This document shows positions 52,269 through 60,990 of a stretch of DNA of 64,000 nt, in pieces (positions within the stretch are counted from its first letter, which is position 1; each line of letters starts with the position of its first letter). The stretch covers positions 1 through 64,000 of the forward strand of contig JADKEV010000034.1 of NCBI GenBank assembly GCA_016717855.1, given 5' to 3'. The translations under genes and the position numbers were made by a program. The stretch is from Betaproteobacteria bacterium (GTDB lineage Bacteria; Pseudomonadota; Gammaproteobacteria; Burkholderiales; Casimicrobiaceae). The notes under the pieces are model-generated. The model did no database searches, had not been told where the DNA came from, and saw only the letters and a list, made by a program, of their open reading frames with translations.

Positions 52269-53664
52269 GGCGGCGGTGATAGTCGCCGAAAATTCCGGCG
52301 AGGTCGGGAACGACTTCGGGAATCGGGCGCGCGATGCGGGTGATGTTCAGGTAGTGCCGGTACGTCATGTTGTCCGAGAAGTTGTTGCGGCCCCATGTGC
52401 CGCAGCCCATCGACAGCGAAAACGGCAGGCCGTTGTCGAACGAGCCGCCGGTCGCGATCGCATGCGCCTGGTTGACGATCACCCGCGCCACCGGCAGGTG
52501 CAGGCCCAGGTCGAGGATGTGCGCGTCATCGGCGCCATGGTAACTCACCGAGTGCCCGGCGCCCTGGAACGCATAGATGGCGCGCACCCGTTCGCGGGCA
52601 TCGTCGAAGTCGCGGGCCCGATAGACGGTGAGCACCGGCGAGAGCTTCTCGCCCGAGAACAGGCACGCGGGGCCCGCCCCGGTTTCCTCGACCAGCAGGA
52701 AGCGGCCGGTGGCGTAGTCCGCGCGCCTGAGCCCGGCCAGCGCCGCGATCTTCGCCGCCGACTGCGCGGTGACCGCGGGCGCCAGCTTGCCCGCGGGCCA
52801 CATCACCGCCTGCAGGCGCGGCTTTTCCTCCGCCGTGACCAGGACGCCGCCGGCCTGCGCCAGCGCCGCCAGCATCGCCTCGTACACGGCGTCGACGATG
52901 ATCACGCTGTTCTCCGACGAGCACGAGGTCGCGTTGTCGAAGGTCTTGGAGCGGGCGATCAGCGCCGCAGCGCGCGCCGTGTCGGCGCCCGCGTCGACGA
53001 TTGCGGCCACGTTGCCCGCGCCGACGCCGAACGCCGGCGTCCCGCAGGCGTACGCGGCGCGCACGTTCGCCTGCGAGCCGGTGGCCACGACCAGGTCGGC
53101 CTGGCGCATCAGCTCGAACGTCGCCTCCTTGGTCACCGGGGCGGGCAGCACCTGGACCAGGTCGGGCGGCGCGCCGATCTTCGCGAACTCCGCGTGGACG
53201 AATTCGAGCAACAGCGCGGCGGTGCTCTGGCCCTTGGGCGAAGGCGCGACAATGATCGCGTTGCGGCACTTCACCGCGTTGATGATCTTGTTCGCCGGCG
53301 TCGCGCCCGGGTTGGTCGAGGGCGTGATCGCGGCAACGACACCCACCGGCCGCGCGATCTCGACCACGCCTCGCGCCGCATCCCCGCCGATCACGCCGAC
53401 TGTCTTCGCGCCTTGCAGGTCGCGCATCAGGCCGAGCGTCTTCCGGTGGTTCTTGGTGATCTTGTCGGCGACGTTGCCCAGGCCGGTGTCGCGCACCGCG
53501 AGTTCGGCCAGCGCCCGGTTGCGCGCGGGCTCCATGATCGCCCACGCGCAGGCCAGCGCCAGGTCGTCGGCCTGCTGCTGCGTGCAGTCGTCGATGGCAG
53601 CCTGCGCGGTGCGGGCGCGGGCGACCAGGGCGGCAACGTGCGCTTCGGGCGTCATCCCGCTCAC
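52258..53664 (-). CDS. sauS: CoA-acylating aldehyde dehydrogenase, candidate sulfoacetaldehyde dehydrogenase (SauS-like)
   Basis: 468 aa, of the EutE/AdhE-N acylating family. NAD region GVVAAITPSTNPGATPANKI, VVATGSQANVRAAYACG and catalytic Cys in FDNATSCSSENSVII are seen. In sulfoacetate degraders SauS reduces sulfoacetyl-CoA to sulfoacetaldehyde. The overlapping ligase and nearby xsc make this the best reading; acetaldehyde or other acyl-CoA substrates are alternatives. The start may be GTG 53664 or, 9 bases in, ATG 53655. It follows the Bug gene by 7 bases. Confidence 0.75.
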   Translation of the reverse strand: MSGMTPEAHVAALVARARTAQAAIDDCTQQQADDLALACAWAIMEPARNRALAELAVRDTGLGNVADKITKNHRKTLGLMRDLQGAKTVGVIGGDAARGVVEIARPVGVVAAITPSTNPGATPANKIINAVKCRNAIIVAPSPKGQSTAALLLEFVHAEFAKIGAPPDLVQVLPAPVTKEATFELMRQADLVVATGSQANVRAAYACGTPAFGVGAGNVAAIVDAGADTARAAALIARSKTFDNATSCSSENSVIIVDAVYEAMLAALAQAGGVLVTAEEKPRLQAVMWPAGKLAPAVTAQSAAKIAALAGLRRADYATGRFLLVEETGAGPACLFSGEKLSPVLTVYRARDFDDARERVRAIYAFQGAGHSVSYHGADDAHILDLGLHLPVARVIVNQAHAIATGGSFDNGLPFSLSMGCGTWGRNNFSDNMTYRHYLNITRIARPIPEVVPDLAGIFGDYHRRHGV

Positions 53665-53671
53665 TTGCGTC

Positions 53672-54673
53672 TCAATCGACCTTGATCTTCGCGGCCTTCG
53701 CCACAGCGGCCCACTTGACCAGCTCGTCCTTGACGATGCGCTCGAGTTCGGCCCCGGTGGAACTCACGGCGGCCGAACCTTGCAACAGCATCTTGTCCTT
53801 GATTTCCTGCAACTGCACGACCTTGGCCACCTCCGCCTGCATCCGCGCGACGATGGGCGCCGGCGTCTTCGCGGGCGCGAACAGCGCGTACCACGAATCG
53901 ACTTCGTAGTCGGGCAGCCCCAGCGCCTCGGCCACGGTCGGAATCTCCGGCGCGGCCGGCGTGCGCTTCAACGTCGTGACGGCCAGCGCCTTCAATTTGC
54001 CGGCTTTCACATGCTGCAGCGCGGGCGGGATCGACACGAACATCAGCTGCACTTCGCCGCCCAGATTGCCCGTGACCGCCGGCCCGCCACCCTTGTACGG
54101 GACGTGGACCATATCGATGCCGGTCTTGAGCTTGAGCAGCTCGCCCGCGATATGCGAGGGCGAACCGTTGCCCACGCTCGCGTAGTTGAGCTTGCCGGGA
54201 TTCGCCTTGGCGTAGGCAACCATGCCCTGCAGGTCGTTGAACGGCTGCCCCGGATGCGCGGTGATGATCTGCGGCAGGCTCGCCACCAGGCTCACCGGCA
54301 TGAAGTCCTTTTCGACATCGAACGGCAGCTTGTCGTAGACCACCGGATTGATGGTGTGCGAGGACAGCGTGAACAGGAAGGTATAGCCGTCGGGCGCGGC
54401 CCTGGCCGCGGCCTCGGTGCCGATGTTGCCCGCCGCGCCGCCGCGGTTCTCGATGACGATCTGCTGGCCCAGCGCCGCCGAGAGCCGCTCCTGCACGATG
54501 CGGGCGATGATGTCGGTGCCCCCGCCGGGCGGATACGGAACGATGAAGCGGATTGGTTTGTTCGGCCAGTCTTGCGCCAGCGCCGGCAGTCCCTGCGCCA
54601 GTGCCGTCGCCGCCAGCAGCAGCGCCATCCCCAACCGCGCCCACTTGATCGGATTGCCGATAACACGTGCCAT
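53672..54673 (-). CDS. Bug/TctC-family periplasmic receptor in the sulfonate operon
   Basis: 333 aa. The ATG at 54673 has GGAGG 7 bases upstream and gives a signal peptide (to about residue 33, LPALAQ). Motifs: KPIRFIVPYPPGGGTDIIAR, IVIENRGGAAGNIGTEAAA, HVPYKGGGPAVTGNLGGEV. It is first in an operon with the SauS- and SauT-like genes, so its ligand is probably the substrate of that ligase, sulfoacetate or a like acid. No tctA/tctB membrane genes are in the window. In the described sau cluster the uptake role is given to an MFS protein, so this is a different solution. Confidence 0.85.
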   Translation of the reverse strand: MARVIGNPIKWARLGMALLLAATALAQGLPALAQDWPNKPIRFIVPYPPGGGTDIIARIVQERLSAALGQQIVIENRGGAAGNIGTEAAARAAPDGYTFLFTLSSHTINPVVYDKLPFDVEKDFMPVSLVASLPQIITAHPGQPFNDLQGMVAYAKANPGKLNYASVGNGSPSHIAGELLKLKTGIDMVHVPYKGGGPAVTGNLGGEVQLMFVSIPPALQHVKAGKLKALAVTTLKRTPAAPEIPTVAEALGLPDYEVDSWYALFAPAKTPAPIVARMQAEVAKVVQLQEIKDKMLLQGSAAVSSTGAELERIVKDELVKWAAVAKAAKIKVD

Positions 54674-54760
54674 TGCGCTTCCTCCTGTTGTCATGTTGCG
54701 TGCCGAGTGGCGAATCGTACCTCTAAAGCATGCCAGGTCGTTACCCGAGCATCGTAGCAT

Positions 54761-54892
54761 CGTAGGATGGGTGGAGCGCCCATCGTCGACACGCACGTCC
54801 GAATCACAAGGGGTGCCGCGGGCACGTGGCGGGGGCATTGAACCTGAGGGTACCTGCGCTTACGCGATGGGTATCGCCGTCTCCATCCCACG
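54761..54892. repeat. Degenerate BIME-like REP pair
   Basis: A shortened left arm (GTAGGATGGGTGGAGCGCCC, from 54763) and a diverged right arm (GATGGGTATCGCCGTCTCCA, from 54867) in the gap between the Bug gene and the TauE-type gene. It looks like a decayed inverted pair. Confidence 0.65.
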
Positions 54893-54899
54893 AGATTGC

Positions 54900-55658
54900 C
54901 TACCGCCATCCGGCGCGGAGCAGGCCCAGCCCCGCCATCACGGCCAGCACGCGCAGCACGGCGCGCCGGAAACCGGCTTCGTCGACCCGCAGGAAATGCC
55001 GGCGGCCGATGGCGATGCCGATCAACATCGGCGCGAACAGCCAGGCCACCCAGCGCAACAGGTTGGCGTCGAGCAGGTCGTTGGCGCCCGCCCAGGCCAG
55101 CGCATACAGATCGGTCGCGAAGAAGAGCGCGATCAGCGTCGCCCGCGCTGCGGCGCCGGAAATCGCCGTCGTGAACAGCATCACGGCGACCGCCATCCCG
55201 CCGATGGCGGCCAGGCCGTTGAACACGCCGGAGACCAGTCCGGTGCCCAGCCGCAGACGCGGCGTGTCGGACCATGGCGCCTTGAAGCCCGAGAGCAGCA
55301 GGACCGCCGCGCTCAGGATCACCAGCGAGACGAGCGCCCGCAGCGGACCTTCGGGGACGACGGCCAGCATCCATACGCCCAGCGGAATCGCCAGCGCATT
55401 GCCCACCAGCAGCGGACGCAGCCAGCCCCAGTGAATTTCGCCCCAGACGGAACGCAGCAGCGTCAGGCTGGCGACGACTTCCAGCACGAACACTGCCGGG
55501 ACGACCTGCGCCGGCGAAAAGAACAACGACATCCCCGCCACGGTCAGCGCCGAAAAGCCGAAGCCTGCGAAGCCGCGAACGACGCCGGCGAGCAGGACGA
55601 TGGCCATCGCGCAGGCCAGTTGCGGGCCCGGTGCGGGCAGCCAGTCGGCGGGGATCAT
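54900..55658 (-). CDS. tauE: TauE/SafE-family sulfite exporter-like protein
   Basis: 252 aa, about eight membrane helices. VVRGFAGFGFSALTVAGMSL is the TauE/SafE repeat signature and recurs as SGVFNGLAAIGGMAVAVML in the second half. TauE proteins remove sulfite (or sulfoacetate) from the cytoplasm. It lies 79 bases downstream of xsc on the same strand, where a sulfite exporter is expected. The ATG at 55658 begins the family sequence. Confidence 0.85.
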   Translation of the reverse strand: MIPADWLPAPGPQLACAMAIVLLAGVVRGFAGFGFSALTVAGMSLFFSPAQVVPAVFVLEVVASLTLLRSVWGEIHWGWLRPLLVGNALAIPLGVWMLAVVPEGPLRALVSLVILSAAVLLLSGFKAPWSDTPRLRLGTGLVSGVFNGLAAIGGMAVAVMLFTTAISGAAARATLIALFFATDLYALAWAGANDLLDANLLRWVAWLFAPMLIGIAIGRRHFLRVDEAGFRRAVLRVLAVMAGLGLLRAGWR

Positions 55659-55737
55659 CCGGGGACATGGGTGCCCTTCGTCCCCGCAATTTCCAGCACG
55701 CCGGCCGTAGGCAGACATTCCGGCCCGCTGTCGGCAA

Positions 55738-57524
55738 TTACTCGAAGCCCTTGTACTTCGCCAGCACGCGCTTGGGGACCTGCAGCGCGTCGCGGCGGAA
55801 CGGGTCGCCGAGTTCCTTGGTGCACATCAGCTCGATCACCGTGGTCTTGCCTTCGGCCTGCGCCTGGACCGATGCGCGCAGCGCCGGACCGACGTCCTCG
55901 AGCTTGTCCACCCGGACGCCTTCGCAGCCGAACGAGCGCGCGATCTCGGCGAAGCTCGGATTGACCAGGTTCACGCCCAGGAAACGGTTGCTGTAGAAGT
56001 CGACGTGGTTCTTCTTTTCCGCGCCCCACTGCTCGTTGTTGAACAGGCACACCGTGACGCCGATCTTCTCCCGCGCGCAGGTGAGCAGCTCGTTGAACGA
56101 AATGCCCCAGGCGCCGTCGCCGACATAGGCGATCGCCGGGCGGTCGGGCGCGGCGAGCTTGCAGCCGATCATCGTCGGGAACGCGTAGCCGCAGTTGCCG
56201 AACATCATCGCCCCGAACATCGAGCGGGGCTCGTTGAATTTGAGGTAGCTGTTGGCGACCTGGCAGATGTTGCCGATGTCGGTCGACACCATCGCGTGCG
56301 CCGGCATCGCCTTTTCCAGCTCGCGCAGCATCTGCCGCGGGTGCATGTACGAGGAACCCGAGGCGACTTCCTGGCTCCACTTGTCGGCCTCCGCATTCCA
56401 GGTCTGCAGCTCGAGCCCCCAGGTGTCCTTGGCCGCCTGCACCCGCGCCAGGCGCTCGGCGCGGTTGGCGTGGCAGGCCAGCGACATCGTCTTCAGCCGC
56501 GCGGTCAGCGCCTCGGCCACGTCCTTCGCATCGCCCCAGATCGTGATGTCGGTCTTCTTGACCAGCCCCAGCACCTTGGCGTCGGCGTCGACCTGGATCA
56601 GCCGGGCGTTCTTCGGCCAGTAGTCGAAGCCGTACTGCGGCAACACGCCGAAGGGCCCGAGGCGCGAGCCGAGCGCCACGATCACGTCGGCCTGGTTGAT
56701 GATGTTCATCGCGGCCTTGGAGCCGTGATAGCCCAGCGGCCCGCAGGCGAGGCGGTGCCGCGCGGGAAACTGTCGTTGTGGAGGTACGAATTGCACACCG
56801 GCGCGTCCATCGCCTCGGCCAGCGCCACGCCCGCGTCGAAGCCGTTGGACATGATCACGCCGCCGCCGGCGATGATCACCGGGAACTTCGCCCCGGCGAG
56901 CGCCTGCGCGGCTTCATCGAGGCTTTTGCTGCCGCCGGCGCCCCGCTCGACGCGGATCGGCGCGGGAATTTCGTAGTCGTATTCGCCGTAGAAATAGTCG
57001 CGCGGGATGTTGAGCTGCACCGGTCCCATTTCGAGGATCGCGCGGTCGAACGCGCGGCTGGTCAGCTCCGCCATCCGGCGCGGATTGTTCACGTGCGCCT
57101 GGAACTTGGTGATCTTGGAAAAGATCGGCAGCTGGTCGGTTTCCTGGAAGCCGCCCAGGCCCAGCGTCATCGACCCGGTCTCGGGCGTGATCGCGACCAC
57201 CGGCGAGTGCGCCCAGTACGCGGCGGCGATCGCGGTGACGAAGTTGGTGATGCCGGGGCCGTTCTGGCCGATGCACACGCCGTGCCGCCCGGTCACCCGC
57301 GCGTAGCCGTCGGCCATGTGCGCGGCGCCCTGCTCGTGCGCGACCGGGATGAAGCGGATGCCGGCCGCGGGGAAGATGTCCAGCGCGTCCATGTACGCCG
57401 AGCCGACGATGCCGAACACGTCGGTGACGCCCTGCGACACCAGCGTTTCGACGAAGGCCTCGGAGGCCGAGATCTTTTGCTTGCCCTGCATGACCATGCG
57501 GGCCGCTTCGGTAGGTTGGTTCAT
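55738..57524 (-). pseudogene. xsc: Sulfoacetaldehyde acetyltransferase, one frameshift
   Basis: ThDP enzyme that cleaves sulfoacetaldehyde with phosphate to acetyl phosphate and sulfite; about 596 aa when joined, the normal Xsc length. N-part: IVGSAYMDALDIFPAAGI, catalytic Glu in HEQGAAHMADGYARVTG, IGQNGPGITNF and the Xsc-typical PRDYFYGEYDYEI. C-part: YWPKNARLIQVDADAKVLGL and the ThDP/Mg motif GDGAWGISFNELL to NNEQWG. The two parts lie in different frames and join at about 56762: one added base gives SFP-ARHRLACGPLGYHG. AAGGAG precedes the ATG. It is divergent from the IclR-pta operon and followed by tauE. Indel error or real lesion is undecided. Confidence 0.88.
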
Positions 57525-57668
57525 CTTGTGCTCCTTCCGGCTTCGTTGTTGTAGTGGCTCATGTATCTTTCCACAGGTTTGGCGTCAGGGCAAGTACAAT
57601 TCAGGAAACTGCAACCGCTGATTCCGTTTTTTGATAATATGAAGATTCTCCATCCCCAGCCGGCGCCA
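57525..57668. promoter_or_regulatory. Divergent promoter region between xsc and the IclR regulator
   Basis: 144 bases, locally AT-rich. TTGATAATATGAAG (about 57631-57644) offers a GATAAT -10-like box for the rightward operon. GGAA (57604) and TTCC (57622) form a loose inverted pair, a possible IclR site. No strong -35 box is seen. Low-grade evidence only. Confidence 0.35.
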
Positions 57669-58595
57669 ATGACCCGCCCCCTCGCATCCAGCACCGACCC
57701 GAGCCGCGCCGACAGCACCACCAGCGCCGGCGATACGAGTTCGCCGGCGCTGCGCCTGATCGCGCTGCTCGAACACGTGGCGCGCGCCGACAAGGCGCTG
57801 ACGCTGACCGACATCATCGGCGAAGTGCGCCAGCCCAAGCCGACCGTCTACCGGATGCTGCAGCAGCTCGAGCAGGCCGGCTTGCTGGTCAAGGAGCCGG
57901 AAGGCAAGCGCTACGCACCGGGCGCGCGGCTGGCCAAGCTCGCCGAGGACGTGCTGCTCAATGCGCAGGTGCGCGCGGCGCGGCACGCGATCCTGCAGCA
58001 ACTCGTCGACGAGATCGGCGAGACCTGCAACTACACGATGCCCGCCGGCACCGAGGTCGTCTACCTCGACCGGGTCGAGACCGCCTGGCCGCTGCGCTTC
58101 CATCTGCAGCCGGGTTCGCGCGTGCCGCTGCACTGCTCGGCGAGCGGCAAGCTGTTCTTGGCGTGGATGCCGCCGGTGCAGCGCAACCGGCTGCTCGGCC
58201 ACCTGCAGTACAAGGGCTATACCCCGAACACGATCACCACGCGGATCCGGCTCGAGGCCGAGCTTGCGCGGGTGCGCGCGCAGGGCTATGCGCTGGACAA
58301 CGAAGAGTACCTGGACGGCCTGGTCTGCGTTGCCGTCCCGGTGTTCGATCCGCGCAGCCGGCAGAAGGTCCGCGGCTCGGTCGCCGTGCAGGCGCCCGCC
58401 TCCCGCTTTCCGATCGAGCGCGCGGCGTCGGCGCTGCCCGCATTGCAGCGCACGGCCCTGGCGTTTGCCCAATCGCTCTCCGAACCCGGGCCCGGGCACA
58501 GGGAGCGAGTCGCGGTGCCGAGTAAAGACGCGGCCAGGCCCGGCGCGCCCTCGGCGGCGAAACGGCGGGCGCCGGCACGGAGGAAGCAGACGTGA
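57669..58595 (+). CDS. IclR-family regulator of the sulfonate genes
   Basis: About 308 aa. Winged HTH (LTLTDIIGEVRQPKPTVYRML, about 45-65) and effector domain (VPLHCSASGKLFLAWMPP; EEYLDGLVCVAVPVFDP) are complete, with a basic C-terminal tail (AAKRRAPARRKQT). An ATG at 57639 is an alternative start; if the GATAAT box is used, 57669 is the first ATG in the message. Sitting between divergent xsc and its own pta, it is the natural regulator of both. I recall an IclR-type regulator (SauR) beside the known sau genes, which would match. Confidence 0.83.
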   Translation: MTRPLASSTDPSRADSTTSAGDTSSPALRLIALLEHVARADKALTLTDIIGEVRQPKPTVYRMLQQLEQAGLLVKEPEGKRYAPGARLAKLAEDVLLNAQVRAARHAILQQLVDEIGETCNYTMPAGTEVVYLDRVETAWPLRFHLQPGSRVPLHCSASGKLFLAWMPPVQRNRLLGHLQYKGYTPNTITTRIRLEAELARVRAQGYALDNEEYLDGLVCVAVPVFDPRSRQKVRGSVAVQAPASRFPIERAASALPALQRTALAFAQSLSEPGPGHRERVAVPSKDAARPGAPSAAKRRAPARRKQT

Positions 58596-59560
58596 ACGAC
58601 GTCCCCGCCCCCGAATTCCTGTCGCACCCGCGCACCGCCGCGCTGATCGAGCGAGCGCAAGGCAACCCGCCCCTGCGCACGGCTGTCGTGTATCCGGCGA
58701 ATGCCGCGTCGCTGGAGGCGGCGCTGTGGGCCCGCGCGCACGGCCTGGTCGAGCCGTTGCTGGTCGGTTCCTCCGCCCGCATCGCGGAAGTCGCCCGCGA
58801 GGCCCGCATCGATCTCGATGGCTGCACGATCATCGACTCACCCGACGACCCGCGGCTGGCCGCGCAGGCGGCGGTCGAGCTCGCCCGCACCGGCGCTGTC
58901 GCCGCACTGATGAAGGGCAGCCTGCACACCGACGAACTGCTGGGCGCCGTGATCCGGCGCAGCGGCGGCCTGCGCCAGCCGGGCAAGGGCCGCCGCCTGT
59001 CGCACGTGTTCTGGTTCGACGTGCCGGGCTTCGCGCGCCCGATCATGGCCACCGACTGCGTGGTGAACATCGCGCCGGGCCTGATCACCAAGCGCGACAT
59101 CGTCCAGAACGCGTTCGACCTGGCGCAGGCGCTGGGCTACGCCTGTCCGAAGCTTGCCGTCGTGTCGGCGATCGAGACCGTCAACCCGGCGATCCCGACC
59201 ACGATGGAAGCGGCCGACCTGCGCGCGATGGTCGAGCGCGGCGAGATCACCGGCGGCGTGATCGACGGCCCGTTCGGCTTCGACATCGCCGTGTCGCCCG
59301 ACGCGGCGCGGATCAAGGGCATCGCGGGAGAGGTCGCCGGCGTCGCGGACATCCTGCTGATGCCCAATCTGGAAGCAGGCAACATGATCTACAAATCGTT
59401 CGTCTACATGGCCGGCGCCGATTGCGCCGGCATCGTGCTGGGCGCGACGGTGCCCGTGATCCTGACCAGCCGCGCCGATTCGGTCGCCAGCCGCATCGCC
59501 TCCTGCGCGCTGGCCTCGATCTGGTGCAGGACGCAGGACGCCGCCGGGAGCGGATCCTGA
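58592..59560 (+). CDS. pta: Phosphate acetyltransferase (PTA/PTB family)
   Basis: 322 aa. Converts acetyl phosphate and CoA to acetyl-CoA, the step after Xsc. Family features: AALMKGSLHTDELLGAVI, RLSHVFWFDVPGFARPI, NIAPGLITKRDIVQNAFDLA, GVIDGPFGFDIAVSPDAARI and LLMPNLEAGNMIYKSFVYM. The GTG start overlaps the IclR stop by four bases (GTGA). The short form (no N-terminal DRTGG-like domain) is the type usually paired with xsc. Confidence 0.88.
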   Translation: MNDVPAPEFLSHPRTAALIERAQGNPPLRTAVVYPANAASLEAALWARAHGLVEPLLVGSSARIAEVAREARIDLDGCTIIDSPDDPRLAAQAAVELARTGAVAALMKGSLHTDELLGAVIRRSGGLRQPGKGRRLSHVFWFDVPGFARPIMATDCVVNIAPGLITKRDIVQNAFDLAQALGYACPKLAVVSAIETVNPAIPTTMEAADLRAMVERGEITGGVIDGPFGFDIAVSPDAARIKGIAGEVAGVADILLMPNLEAGNMIYKSFVYMAGADCAGIVLGATVPVILTSRADSVASRIASCALASIWCRTQDAAGSGS

Positions 59561-59601
59561 ACCCGGGCACCGAGCTACCCAAGACAGGCGCGACCCGCTG
59601 G

Positions 59602-60873
59602 GTGCCGATGCGCGCGTGGTGGCCGCGCGTCGGCCGCGCCACGCTGCGCAAAGATGCGCTGGCCGGACTCTCGGGAGCGCTGATCGTGCTGCCGCAAGGC
59701 ATCGCGTATGCGGTGATCGCCGGCATGCCGCCCGAGTACGGCCTCTACTGCGCAATCGGCCCCGCCATCGTCGCCGCGCTGTTCGGCTCGTCCTGGCACC
59801 TGGTCAGCGGCCCGACGGCTCCGATCTCCATCGTCGTGTTTTCGGCGCTGGCGCCGTTGGCGCTGCCGGGATCGCCAGAGTACGTGAAGCTGGCGCTGAC
59901 GCTGGGCTTCCTGGTCGGCGCGATCCAGCTCAGCCTGGGCCTGGTGCGGCTGGGCCGCCTCACCGACCTGATCTCGCACAGCGTCATCGTCGGCTTCACC
60001 ACCGGCGCAGCGTTCCTGATCGCGGCCTCGCAACTGAAGCACTTCTTCGGCCTGCCGGCGCCCGCGCGCACCGGGTTCTTCCCGACCGTGTTCGTGGCGG
60101 CGAAGGCGCTGCCGGACCTGAGTATCGCGGTGACTGCGGTCGGCCTGCTCACGCTGGTGGTCTGCGTGCTCTCCCGCCGCCTGGCGCCGCGCCTGCCGCA
60201 CATGGTGGTCGCGATGATCGCGGGCAGCCTGCTCGCCGCGCTGTGGCCGTGGAGCCAGGCGGCCGGCGTCGCGATTCCGACGGTGGGCGCGCTGCCCGCC
60301 GCCGTCCCCCCGCTGTCGACACCGTCGTTCGACCTCGATGACTGGAACCGGCTGGGCGGCAGCGCCGTCGCCATCGCGGTGCTGGGGCTGACGGAGGCGG
60401 TTGCCATCGCGCGCGCCGTCGCGCTGCGCGCCGGACAGACCATCGACGGCAACCAGGAATTCATCGGCCAGGGCTTGTCCAACATCGCCGGCAGCTTTTT
60501 CTCCGGCTATCCGTCGTCGGGATCGTTCACGCGCAGCGGCGTGAACTTCGACGCGGGGGCCGTGACGCCGCTGGCCGCCGTGTTCGCCTCGGTGATCCTG
60601 ATGGCGATCCTGTTCTTCATTGCCCCGGTCGTGGCCTACCTGCCGATCGCCGCGATGGCCGGCGTCCTGTTCGTCGTCGCGTGGGGACTGATCGACCTGC
60701 GCGGCATCCGCCGCATCTTCGCCGCGTGGCAGGACAATCGCGACGAAGCCATCGTGTTCTGCGTGACCTTCGGCGCGACGCTGCTCATCGCCCTCGAGTT
60801 CGCGGTGTTTGTCGGAATCCTGCTCTCGCTCATCCTCCGCTCTCTCCGGAACACGCCCAATGGCCCCGTTTGA
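59602..60873 (+). CDS. SulP-family anion transporter lacking the STAS domain
   Basis: About 423 aa, roughly eleven to fourteen membrane helices. Signature LPQGIAYAVIAGMPPEYGLY is near the N-terminus, then GSSWHLVSGPTAPISIVVF and GQGLSNIAGSFFSGYPSSGS. SulP proteins carry sulfate, bicarbonate or dicarboxylates. The usual C-terminal cytoplasmic STAS domain (about 120 aa) is absent: the frame stops soon after the last helix and only 117 bases separate it from the next gene. The start is GTG 59602 or ATG 59608, 41 bases after pta, so it is likely part of the pta operon and may move sulfate or sulfite. Confidence 0.83.
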   Translation: MPMRAWWPRVGRATLRKDALAGLSGALIVLPQGIAYAVIAGMPPEYGLYCAIGPAIVAALFGSSWHLVSGPTAPISIVVFSALAPLALPGSPEYVKLALTLGFLVGAIQLSLGLVRLGRLTDLISHSVIVGFTTGAAFLIAASQLKHFFGLPAPARTGFFPTVFVAAKALPDLSIAVTAVGLLTLVVCVLSRRLAPRLPHMVVAMIAGSLLAALWPWSQAAGVAIPTVGALPAAVPPLSTPSFDLDDWNRLGGSAVAIAVLGLTEAVAIARAVALRAGQTIDGNQEFIGQGLSNIAGSFFSGYPSSGSFTRSGVNFDAGAVTPLAAVFASVILMAILFFIAPVVAYLPIAAMAGVLFVVAWGLIDLRGIRRIFAAWQDNRDEAIVFCVTFGATLLIALEFAVFVGILLSLILRSLRNTPNGPV

Positions 60874-60990
60874 CGCCACGCCTAACCCCGACCCCGCACA
60901 CGAAGCGCAACGCCCGGGCACCGGCAACGCCGCAAGAACCACGATGTGTTACAGGTGCGCGTGCCGCCGCCCGCATCCTCAGACAGGGGA

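Noticed and set aside
57961..59601. Long frame that continues into the SulP gene, overlapping IclR and pta
   Set aside because: Arg/Pro-rich shadow of two real genes; SulP homology starts only near 59602.
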